IMG/VR virus record: IMGVR_UViG_3300028920_000019
Span: 1-20,079 of that record
From: a virus
Length of the DNA: 20,079 nt
Strand: one strand, 5' to 3'
Positions 1 through 6,993 of the stretch are shown here, one piece after another (position 1 is the first letter of the stretch; every line of letters starts with the position of its first letter). The notes beneath the pieces were generated by a model, which ran no database searches, had not been told where the DNA came from, and was given only the letters and a program-made list of their open reading frames with translations. A program made the position numbers and the translations under genes.

Positions 1-127
1 GACATCTATATGCTCAAAGGAAGCTTCGCCTCTAATAATCGGCGCAGACATCAGGTCGCAACTGTTCTCATCAATAACGGGTTCCTCGAATGGGACAAGG
101 ATGATGATATCGTGTATGTCACAGAGA
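1..127. repeat. Terminal direct repeat, left copy (circular overlap)
   Basis: Bases 1-127 are identical to 19953-20079. An exact overlap of this length at both ends is what an assembler leaves when it runs around a circular molecule. The winged-helix gene that reads in frame across the join supports a circle of 19,952 bp. A linear molecule with true terminal redundancy is the alternative. Confidence 0.95.
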
Positions 128-159
128 AGGGGCGTAATGAGTTAATGAAGGGGGCCTGA
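1..159 (+). CDS. Small winged-helix DNA-binding protein, 3' part (gene spans the circular join)
   Basis: This is the C-terminal part of a gene that starts at 19851 (or 19860) and continues through the join; the reading frame is open from base 1 to the TGA at 157-159. The whole product is 86 residues (83 from the second ATG). The visible segments, LKGSFASNNRRRHQVATVLI followed by NNGFLEWDKDDDIVYVTEKG, look like a recognition helix followed by the beta wing and the terminal 'VTEKG' typical of archaeal winged-helix regulators. The stop lies one base before the ATG of the metallophosphoesterase gene, so the two are probably co-transcribed and translationally coupled. Role inferred: regulator of this operon or of element maintenance. 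No family member can be named. Confidence 0.8.
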   Translation, partial: DIYMLKGSFASNNRRRHQVATVLINNGFLEWDKDDDIVYVTEKGRNELMKGA

Positions 160-160
160 T

Positions 161-1264
161 ATGGCATACAATTTACAATTCGAGTACCGGTTGTCTGACA
201 GTGAGATGCAGCTGGTGAATCTGTTGAAGAATAAACAGATGACAATGAAGGAGCTTGTGGATCTTACAGGGTTCTCCCAGTCATCTGTTTATAACCATTT
301 TAATACAATGGGGAAGAAAGGTATTATTGTGGAGAAGTGGAGTAAGAAGGGGAAGGAGCTTTTCTATTTCATCGAGAACCCTCTTGGTCTCAGGGAAGAA
401 TTCCAATTCGACGGAGAAAAAGGTGATACTGTCAACAATGACTTATATGAGGCTATAAGCAACACATCCCAGGTGATACAACGCTATGATATGAATCCTA
501 GGGAAACGAACGGGCATGTCTTCAATATGCCGAATGAAACATGCGCTATCGTATGGGCGGCTGATTTTCATATCGGCCACACACATGCGAACTATCCCCT
601 CATTAAACACATATTCACAAAGGTGCGGGAAATCCCAAATCTATATATTGCCCTTCTTGGCGACCTTATTGATAACTCAGCCAATCTCGGATCCCCCAGG
701 GGTACAGAGAACCTGATAAATAAAAGCGGGCAGCTGAGAATGGTTGAAAGTCTGTTGTTCAAGCTTGACGACAAGATAGTCATCCTTATCGAGGGGAATC
801 ATGAGAACCGGAGCTATATATCTGACCACTTCAGGGTCAATGAATTCATAGCGAAGGAGCACCAATGCAAATACGGGGGATATGGAGAACCCTTCTCTAT
901 TGTCCACGGGAAAAAGGTCTACAAGGTGTTCTGTCGCCATGACGCGCGTGGTAGGTCACAGTATAACCCTCTCCATGCGAACATACGGAGTATACTGTTC
1001 GAGTTTAGCAGAAAGGCCCATGATGCAGATATTGTGGTAACCGCTCATAAGCACCAATCAGCATCTGCTGTATATGATGTTGGGGGGAAGGAACGCACCC
1101 TCATTGCTGTTGGTAATACTGTTAACCGTGATGATTTCGCTGAACGAATAGGTCTTGTGTCAGGTATTGATGATTACCCTGTTACTTTGTTTCATCCCTC
1201 TGGTTATACGGTGACCTATCGTCATTTTAATCATGGTGTTTCGGAGTTGATACGATATGGCTAG
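161..1264 (+). CDS. Winged-helix / calcineurin-like metallophosphoesterase fusion
   Basis: 367 residues. Residues 1-73 look like a winged helix-turn-helix (MKELVDLTGFSQSSVYNHF is the HTH, followed by a basic wing). Residues 128-340 carry the metallophosphoesterase signature: D135-x-H137, G167-D168, G212-N-H214-E, H260, and A-H296-K-H298. All metal ligands of the dinuclear phosphoesterase fold are therefore visible, and the enzyme should be active on a phosphodiester or phosphomonoester; the substrate is unknown. The HTH fusion suggests nucleic acid is the target, or that the enzyme is brought to DNA. It starts one base after the upstream winged-helix gene behind a GGGGG-rich site. It ends inside the next gene (4+ base overlap). 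Lengths and motif spacing look complete. It could be a nuclease involved in element replication; that is inference. Confidence 0.88.
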   Translation: MAYNLQFEYRLSDSEMQLVNLLKNKQMTMKELVDLTGFSQSSVYNHFNTMGKKGIIVEKWSKKGKELFYFIENPLGLREEFQFDGEKGDTVNNDLYEAISNTSQVIQRYDMNPRETNGHVFNMPNETCAIVWAADFHIGHTHANYPLIKHIFTKVREIPNLYIALLGDLIDNSANLGSPRGTENLINKSGQLRMVESLLFKLDDKIVILIEGNHENRSYISDHFRVNEFIAKEHQCKYGGYGEPFSIVHGKKVYKVFCRHDARGRSQYNPLHANIRSILFEFSRKAHDADIVVTAHKHQSASAVYDVGGKERTLIAVGNTVNRDDFAERIGLVSGIDDYPVTLFHPSGYTVTYRHFNHGVSELIRYG

Positions 1265-1457
1265 CCAGCTTTCTCTTGATGATTGCACTGGGAAAAGACC
1301 GTGTCCTAGAACACGAAAGATTTCGAAAGACATAGATGTTTTTTTGAAGAAGAAACGTATCGAGAACCAGAAAAAGGCATATAAAGCCATTGGTCTTGAT
1401 AGGGCTAAATGTATGAATGAAGTGAAAACTTTTATAGTTAAGAAAAAAAAGAGGTGA
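1257..1457 (+). CDS. Small very basic hypothetical protein
   Basis: 66 residues that overlap the end of the metallophosphoesterase gene by 8 bases, a coupling arrangement seen repeatedly in this element. GGAG at 1243-1246 lies 10 bases before the ATG. The protein is Lys/Arg rich (ends KTFIVKKKKR), with two cysteines near the N-terminus (C10, C16) and one near residue 52. There is no transmembrane segment and no domain I recognise. A nucleic-acid-binding role is possible from the charge only. The frame stays open across the overlap and the next gene starts 8 bases after its stop. Confidence 0.6.
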   Translation: MASQLSLDDCTGKRPCPRTRKISKDIDVFLKKKRIENQKKAYKAIGLDRAKCMNEVKTFIVKKKKR

Positions 1458-1464
1458 AAAATAT

Positions 1465-1611
1465 ATGCAGAAATGTTTGATATGCGGAAAAAAAGCCAAG
1501 TATTTCATAAAGGAACTATCTTTATTTCCAACATCTGGGAATAAATTTTTTCTTTGTGGAGAATGCATAGACATCAAATGGTCTAAGAAAGGGCCTGAAA
1601 ATGACATATGA
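1465..1611 (+). CDS. 48-residue zinc-ribbon microprotein
   Basis: Starts at 1465 behind a strong GAGGTGA site (1451-1457). The 48-residue product has C-L-I-C near the N-terminus and C-G-E-C after about 27 residues, a classic two-knuckle (CxxC...CxxC) zinc-binding pattern resembling a ClpX-type or ribbon-type zinc finger. The rest is short and basic (ends WSKKGPENDI). Its stop overlaps the start of the next zinc-ribbon gene by 11 bases, so the two are translated in tandem. Function unknown; small zinc proteins like this in archaeal elements often act as protein or nucleic-acid adaptors. Confidence 0.7.
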   Translation: MQKCLICGKKAKYFIKELSLFPTSGNKFFLCGECIDIKWSKKGPENDI

Positions 1612-1693
1612 ATTTTGTCCTAACTGTGGAAATCGAATACAAATTGATGGCGAAAAATATTGTCCCTACTGTGGAATGTGTATGGAGTGTTGA
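1601..1693 (+). CDS. 30-residue zinc-ribbon micropeptide
   Basis: A 30-codon frame starting inside the previous gene (ATG at 1601) and ending at TGA 1691-1693. It encodes FCPNCGNRIQIDG followed by KYCPYCG, the standard zinc-ribbon pair of knuckles found at the ends of many archaeal proteins, plus two more cysteines in the last four residues (CMEC). The tight CPxCG...CPYCG spacing is unlikely in a chance frame, which is the main evidence that it is real. Its stop lies about 40 bases before the TATA box of the glycoprotein block, so it ends this operon. It might instead be a decayed fragment of a larger zinc-ribbon protein. Confidence 0.62.
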   Translation: MTYEFCPNCGNRIQIDGEKYCPYCGMCMEC

Positions 1694-1730
1694 ACTATTG
1701 CGGGTGGAAAAAAACATGGGTAATGAAAAA

Positions 1731-1740
1731 GTATATATAG
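1731..1740 (+). promoter_or_regulatory. Archaeal TATA-box promoter of the glycoprotein block
   Basis: GTATATATAG preceded by an A-rich BRE-like stretch (GAAAAA). With the usual spacing of about 25 bases, transcription would begin near 1760, which places the first in-frame ATG of the transcript at 1771 rather than 1741. Confidence 0.6.
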
Positions 1741-1770
1741 ATGGGTTCTGTTATTGGGGTATTGATTGAT

Positions 1771-3744
1771 ATGATTCACAGGAAATATTTGATGACTGTT
1801 ATTTTATGTTTTATTTTGTCATCATTTCTTTTCAACACGCATGCATATTTTTCCGGATTGGATTTTGGTGTTAAGGTTGATCTCCTGGAAAATAGTCCTC
1901 CTGAAATATCTAATATAACATCCTTCCCTTTGATTATTGATATTGGTGAAAATGTTAACATAACATGTAATGTCACCGATGTTGATGATGACCTTGACAC
2001 GGTATGGCTTAATGTCACATATCCTGATAGCAGTACAACAAATAACAGTATGGATCAGTATGGGGCCACATCATGCTATTACCGAAATACAACATATAAT
2101 CAGGAGGGTAATCATACATTTTTTATCTGGGCTAATGATACTAATGGTAACACAACTCTAGCCTATAGTATAAATTGTAGTGTTTTTGATGATTTCGGGG
2201 CTCAAAGTTATTCGAACCAGAACGGAACAGATGAGTGGTATGATGACTGGTATGAATATGGTGGAGATAATGATCCAGCAACAGGTGATATACAAATAGT
2301 GTCTGACACAAATATGACCCCTACAGAAAATTATAATTTAATGTTGAAAGATTATTCTTCAGGTCTTGCTATCGGGAGGCAGGCCATATGGGGTAATGTT
2401 TTTCCCACAAATGGCACTCTTGAGTTTGATTGGAGATGCGATAGTACAGAAGCAACATACCCGTCGGAGGGGCTGGGGGTTTATATACTTAATCCGGATG
2501 TTGGGTGGAGCCGTATAGCATGGCTTGTTGATAATACGGATCCAACCACTTATCATCATTTCGAGGACGATGATCTTTCTTATTGTATGAATGAATATTT
2601 TTCCATAATGTTTCAACCAAATGCATCTGTTGATTCTGATGATTATTTCTATATAGATAATATATATATTAATTATACTAGTGATGAACAGAAATTCCAG
2701 GTGTTAAGTGGGGGAGAGCCGAATCAACCGCCGGAAATATCTACATTGATTGTTAATCCTTTGCCCGGTGAGGAGGATCTTGATGTTAATTATCCCTATC
2801 CCGATGACACATTAAAAGTGTGGATAGAAGATCCTGATGGTGATAGTTTCAACTGGACAATAGAATGTAGCACGGGGAATAACAATAGTGGGCAAGAAGC
2901 TGATGGGGGAGGGGTGGTGACATGTTCTATCGCTGATTCACTCCCCCTTGATTATTCAACGAAATATTATTGGTGGATAAATATAACTGTATATACTGGT
3001 GATACACCCCCCGTGAACCGTACATTTAATTTCACCACTGAAAACGAGAATAATCCCCCGATAATCAATATTTCATCTGCTTCCCCTAGTAACGGTAGCA
3101 CAAGTGAAAGTATTTCTCTCTCAGACTTGGAGATATGGGTGGGGGATAACGAAACAACTTTCAACTGGACAATAGAATGTAGCAATGGAAACAGCTCAAG
3201 TGATAATGGTGCGAATAATGGAACTAAGGAATGCCCTGTTGATGGTGGTGACCCCCTCAGTTATGATACTGAGTATTTCTGGTGGGTAAATGTGACAGAT
3301 GGTGAAGACTGGACGAACGCCACACTTAATTTCACAACGGGAAGTGAACCAGTGAATCATCCACCCGTCATATCATCCCCATCCCCCAGTGACCATGCTA
3401 CAGATGTATCTTCATCCATATCGGCTGTTAGTGTAACGATAACAGATGCTGACGGCGATACATTCAATTGGAGCATAGAGACTAGTCTAGGTGACAGTAA
3501 TAGCGGGAATGATGCATCTAATGGCTCTAAGAGCTGTACCCTCGCTAGTCTTAGTTATGATGATGATGTTACATGGTGGGTTAATGTAAGTGACGAGGCG
3601 ACAAATAAAACATATGAATTTAGTGTAGCTAGTGCACCCCCTGGCCCATATGAACAACTTAGTGAGAACACCGGATGGCTTATAATGATAATGGGGGTTA
3701 GCTTTATATTTGCTCTCTTGTTTAGTGTATTCAAATATAGATAA
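1771..3744 (+). CDS. Cell-surface or virion glycoprotein with three Fn3-like repeats and C-terminal anchor
   Basis: 657 residues from the ATG at 1771; an upstream in-frame ATG at 1741 would lie before the predicted transcription start. Order: signal peptide (hydrophobic run ending ..FLFNTHA), an Ig-like domain (about residues 43-137), a jelly-roll or concanavalin-like domain ending YFYIDNIYI (about 140-305), and three tandem Fn3-like repeats beginning at 'QPPEIS', 'NPPIIN' and 'HPPVIS'. Each repeat has an F-N-W-[TS]-I-E strand and a WW-[IV]-N-[IV]-[TS] strand. Then comes a single transmembrane helix (GWLIMIMGVSFIFALLFSVF) with a 3-residue basic tail. More than 25 N-X-S/T sequons predict heavy N-glycosylation. 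It is a type I anchored surface protein, first gene of the four-gene block. Paired cysteines in repeats 1 and 2 suggest disulfides. It could be a spike, adhesin or S-layer-like coat; no precise family is recognised. Confidence 0.85.
   Translation: MIHRKYLMTVILCFILSSFLFNTHAYFSGLDFGVKVDLLENSPPEISNITSFPLIIDIGENVNITCNVTDVDDDLDTVWLNVTYPDSSTTNNSMDQYGATSCYYRNTTYNQEGNHTFFIWANDTNGNTTLAYSINCSVFDDFGAQSYSNQNGTDEWYDDWYEYGGDNDPATGDIQIVSDTNMTPTENYNLMLKDYSSGLAIGRQAIWGNVFPTNGTLEFDWRCDSTEATYPSEGLGVYILNPDVGWSRIAWLVDNTDPTTYHHFEDDDLSYCMNEYFSIMFQPNASVDSDDYFYIDNIYINYTSDEQKFQVLSGGEPNQPPEISTLIVNPLPGEEDLDVNYPYPDDTLKVWIEDPDGDSFNWTIECSTGNNNSGQEADGGGVVTCSIADSLPLDYSTKYYWWINITVYTGDTPPVNRTFNFTTENENNPPIINISSASPSNGSTSESISLSDLEIWVGDNETTFNWTIECSNGNSSSDNGANNGTKECPVDGGDPLSYDTEYFWWVNVTDGEDWTNATLNFTTGSEPVNHPPVISSPSPSDHATDVSSSISAVSVTITDADGDTFNWSIETSLGDSNSGNDASNGSKSCTLASLSYDDDVTWWVNVSDEATNKTYEFSVASAPPGPYEQLSENTGWLIMIMGVSFIFALLFSVFKYR
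2847..2872 (+). repeat. 26-bp exact intragenic repeat, copy 1
   Basis: Identical to 3159-3184. It encodes the F-N-W-T-I-E-C strand in the first Fn3-like repeat; the surrounding DNA of the two repeats is much more diverged. Confidence 0.8.
3159..3184 (+). repeat. 26-bp exact intragenic repeat, copy 2
   Basis: Second copy of the segment at 2847-2872, coding the same strand in the second Fn3-like repeat. The third repeat (near 3464) has only a diverged version (FNWSIET). Confidence 0.8.
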
Positions 3745-3762
3745 AAATGAGGTAAAAAAAAT

Positions 3763-5010
3763 ATGAAAAAAAAATATATGAAAAATATGAAAAAAAATAT
3801 AGCATACAGTATTCTGGTAGCTTCTGTACTTGTAACAAGTTTTTTCAACATACATCCTGTTTCAGCAGACCAACCACCCATCAATCATGAGTATCAGCAA
3901 TACTTCGAAGAATACGATCCTGGGGACTATTACACCAACACAAGTTGGTATAACACATCCCTATATGGTGTAACAAATTCTGGAGCGATCACTTTCCACA
4001 ATGATGGGGAAAATATTACAACAACCGCTGATTCGGTGTATAACGGAACATATGGATTTAATATAAAACGCACCAGTGGGGGTAACTCGGGATTCAGCAT
4101 AAATCTTACAGATAATGATGACCAATACAATATAAGTTATTTCAGTTTTTGGGTTTCCCAACATGCAACTGGTACAGAGGCACTATATTGCCAGATAATG
4201 AATGAAACCCGTGGTTCATCAGCCCTAAACACAGATGCTGTTATATCATTACAATTTGTTGATGGGTCTAACATAGAATTTGTTGATGGGAACGGGGCAC
4301 AGAACGCGGGTACATATGTTGAAGACACTTGGTATTTCATAAAGATTGAATTTGATTGGGATAACCAACAATGTGATTGTTATGTCAACGATTCCCTAGA
4401 ATTAGATGACAGCCCTTTCAGGGGGACTAACACCCTTGAGGGTGTTAAATTCATAATGTTCAATACAGCAAGTTCATCAAATGGTAATTTCTCTATTGAC
4501 AACATATCCATTGGTTCACCTGTCACCATCGGTGAGGGGGGGGAAGAAGAACCAGATGAGTATCCATATATCAATGCAACTGCTTTTAACGCCAGCCTTA
4601 CAAATGTAGGGGGTGTTTACTCAATCACATTCAAAGGAGACCAAAATGAAGAATTATGGTGTAATGATACAAACAGCCTTGGTAATGAAACACTAAATGT
4701 AACAATTGTTGATGGCAATCAAAGTGTCCAATGGGTTAACATATCACTTGCAGACATAGATGACACGCCAGATATAGATGCTGAAGACTTCGAATTATAT
4801 GCATATAACACCAGTACCTCATCCTGGGAAACACAAGGATCATTTCCCCCAGGTGGTGGAAATATATCCATCTCGGATGGTCTCGGTGCAACATTTCCCG
4901 TATCTGGAAACCATACATTCTTATTTAGATTCAAACTCACTGTTGATGCCGACCAAACTAAAAAAGTTTATGAAGAAACAATAGGATGTAGCGTCTATAT
5001 CGACGGATAG
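3763..5010 (+). CDS. Secreted glycoprotein with LamG/ConA-like domain, no membrane anchor
   Basis: 415 residues, 18 bases after the previous stop, with GAGGT at 3749-3753. The N-terminus is basic then hydrophobic (signal peptide ending HPVSA before DQPP). Residues about 40-252 form a beta-rich domain like LamG/concanavalin folds (EDTWYFIKIEFDW, NGNFSIDNISIG). An acidic linker (GEGGEEEPDEYP) follows, then a second beta domain (about 270-415) rich in N-X-S/T sites. Unlike its neighbours it has no C-terminal transmembrane helix, so it should be released or held by partner proteins. Two further ATGs at codons 6 and 9 are alternative starts. It may bind glycans; this is inferred from the fold only. 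Domain assignment is by pattern and moderate in confidence. Confidence 0.8.
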   Translation: MKKKYMKNMKKNIAYSILVASVLVTSFFNIHPVSADQPPINHEYQQYFEEYDPGDYYTNTSWYNTSLYGVTNSGAITFHNDGENITTTADSVYNGTYGFNIKRTSGGNSGFSINLTDNDDQYNISYFSFWVSQHATGTEALYCQIMNETRGSSALNTDAVISLQFVDGSNIEFVDGNGAQNAGTYVEDTWYFIKIEFDWDNQQCDCYVNDSLELDDSPFRGTNTLEGVKFIMFNTASSSNGNFSIDNISIGSPVTIGEGGEEEPDEYPYINATAFNASLTNVGGVYSITFKGDQNEELWCNDTNSLGNETLNVTIVDGNQSVQWVNISLADIDDTPDIDAEDFELYAYNTSTSSWETQGSFPPGGGNISISDGLGATFPVSGNHTFLFRFKLTVDADQTKKVYEETIGCSVYIDG

Positions 5011-5017
5011 GTGATAC

Positions 5018-6925
5018 ATGCGAAAAAGGCCGGCTTCGTTATTAATCATAGGTATATTAATAACAAGTGGTCTTTCTGTTGTTATAAATATATCTCCCGT
5101 ATCAGCAATTGATTGGCTAGATGATTTTTCATATCGCATAAGCCACAATATAACTGGTTCTAGCACTGCGGGAAACAACTATCAAATTAATTTAACTATC
5201 CATAGCGGTGGTGATAGCGAAAATAATGAAGGATCTGTTTGTTATCTTGAAAATAATTGCAATAATTTCCCAGACGACATAAGATTCACAAGCGATGATG
5301 GAGTAACAGAACTCGATTACTGGATAGAGGATGAAGAAACAGACCCCATACGGGTATGGATAGAAGTAACAGATGATTTATCCAATGGAAATACTGTTTT
5401 AATTTTTGTGTATTGTGGTAAAGAAGGGGTGTCAAGCAATAGCAGCATAAACGATACATTTTTATGGTTTTATGATCCATCAATTGGTGATGACCCCGCA
5501 AATCTAACAGTTGATGCAGACGCGGGAACAAAATGGATTCATGTTTCAGATGTTTCTGCTTTCAATACTGGTGAACAAATACAAATACATGACTTATCAG
5601 ATGAAGGAACAGCATCCCCCCCAGTTACATATGGTGAAACAATAGGCAATGGTGAAAACATAACCATACAAACAGTGCATGAGGGAAACAATAGTTTATA
5701 TATTACCGACGTATTGAGCAATACCTATACTGTTGAAAACAACTCATGCATATCACATTGGTATTATCATTGGCAGAACAGTCTGGATGGTGGGAATGCT
5801 GACCGTTCACGTATGTGGTATTGGGAAAATTATGATATAGATCAGACGGGAATAAGAAGTTTCACACTTGTTGAATTTGCTAATCCATATGGTTTGGGGG
5901 ATTTTTCTTCAACAGGTTTCGGCTTTGATGACAGACTTGTTTTTTCACCCTATGATGATAGCAATGGCACATTTGTTAGATGGAGTACATCCCCCGGTTA
6001 TGCGACAAGTGATCATCCAACCTATCAGCTTTATACATATAATGGAGGTTTTCATGATTCATGTACAATTATATGGAATACTAGTTATGCTGACACAATG
6101 ACAATTGGTGAAAAACAATTACAAAGTTATTATATTCTAGATGGGTCAAAATGTGATATAGCTTGTTATAATTATAGTGATTTTTCCGATGTTGACTATG
6201 CGAATGCAACGGAAGATATACCAGATGATATAACATATCCATTTATTCGCATACATATAGGCAATACTGCCCCATCTCTAACAGGAGATTGGGAATTTTA
6301 TCATATTGATGATAAACTATATATCTATTGCCAAGAACCCCAGGGTTCCCCCCCTGAACTTGCTTTGTATGTTCATTGGTGGGTTGTTGCTAAATATGTA
6401 TCACCCGAGCCAATACATGGGGATTGGGGGGGGGAAGTTGATGAAACCGGTGACTATTTTGATAAAATGAATTTCGGTGTGTATGCAAATATTCCCCCTG
6501 AAAACAATTCACCCATAATCTCTGATCCTCACCCCCCAAACGGGGCGACAGGTATTTCAACATCACTGGGTGAATGGAATTGCACAATAAATGATCCTGA
6601 GGGTGATATTTTCGACTGGACAATCGAAATATCAAACAGCAATAATTCAAGTGGCGATGATGCTAGTAATGGAACAAAAAATTGTGAATTAGGGGAACTT
6701 GAAAATAATACTTTGTATACAATATATGTTAATATAACGGGTGGAACATGGGATGAAGGATATGGTCCAGAGAACAAGACATATAGTTTCCGCACCATAA
6801 ACCCTGAAGATATTTCCTCCACTACTGGAATAATGGATTATGGCATAATAATATCCGTCATGATTTTCTTTCTTGTAATTGGTGTATTCGCCAGTCTATT
6901 GCAAATCACAAAGGGGGTTAAATAA
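5018..6925 (+). CDS. DUF2341-containing anchored surface glycoprotein
   Basis: 635 residues; GGTGA at 5010-5014 directly precedes the ATG. Signal peptide 1-30 (ends ISPVSA), then a DUF2341 domain (about 31-150: IDWLDDFSYRISHNITG, then PDDIRFTSDDGVTELDYWIE and VLIFVYCGKEG). A beta insertion follows (about 165-235: GTKWIHVSDVSAFNTGEQIQ) of a type common in viral fibre and surface proteins. Next comes a large middle region, one Fn3-like repeat (about 495-590) closely related to those of the first glycoprotein (FDWTIEISNSNNSS), and a transmembrane helix (about 605-627) with a short basic tail (QITKGVK). DUF2341 proteins are typically extracellular binding modules of archaea and some bacteria. It likely sits beside the other three glycoproteins in one transcript. 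The glycan or protein target is unknown. Confidence 0.82.
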   Translation: MRKRPASLLIIGILITSGLSVVINISPVSAIDWLDDFSYRISHNITGSSTAGNNYQINLTIHSGGDSENNEGSVCYLENNCNNFPDDIRFTSDDGVTELDYWIEDEETDPIRVWIEVTDDLSNGNTVLIFVYCGKEGVSSNSSINDTFLWFYDPSIGDDPANLTVDADAGTKWIHVSDVSAFNTGEQIQIHDLSDEGTASPPVTYGETIGNGENITIQTVHEGNNSLYITDVLSNTYTVENNSCISHWYYHWQNSLDGGNADRSRMWYWENYDIDQTGIRSFTLVEFANPYGLGDFSSTGFGFDDRLVFSPYDDSNGTFVRWSTSPGYATSDHPTYQLYTYNGGFHDSCTIIWNTSYADTMTIGEKQLQSYYILDGSKCDIACYNYSDFSDVDYANATEDIPDDITYPFIRIHIGNTAPSLTGDWEFYHIDDKLYIYCQEPQGSPPELALYVHWWVVAKYVSPEPIHGDWGGEVDETGDYFDKMNFGVYANIPPENNSPIISDPHPPNGATGISTSLGEWNCTINDPEGDIFDWTIEISNSNNSSGDDASNGTKNCELGELENNTLYTIYVNITGGTWDEGYGPENKTYSFRTINPEDISSTTGIMDYGIIISVMIFFLVIGVFASLLQITKGVK

Positions 6926-6938
6926 ATGGGGAATAATA

Positions 6939-6946
6939 TTTATATC
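6939..6946 (+). promoter_or_regulatory. TATA-box promoter before the fourth glycoprotein
   Basis: TTTATATC 55 bases upstream of the ATG, giving a predicted start near 6969 and a leader with GAGGTGA at 6980-6986. This suggests the fourth glycoprotein can be expressed independently of the first three. Confidence 0.5.
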
Positions 6947-6993
6947 AGTAATCACATTCGATTTATTAATAAAAAATATGAGGTGAAAAAAAA

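Noticed and set aside
1334-1352. Second copy of the recombinase palindrome
   Set aside because: GTTTTTTTGA occurs near 1337 but without the inverted left arm, so it is a chance A/T-tract match.
1741-1770. Upstream start of the first glycoprotein
   Set aside because: The ATG at 1741 directly abuts the TATA box and would precede the transcription start, and the extra residues do not fit a signal peptide. The ATG at 1771 is preferred.
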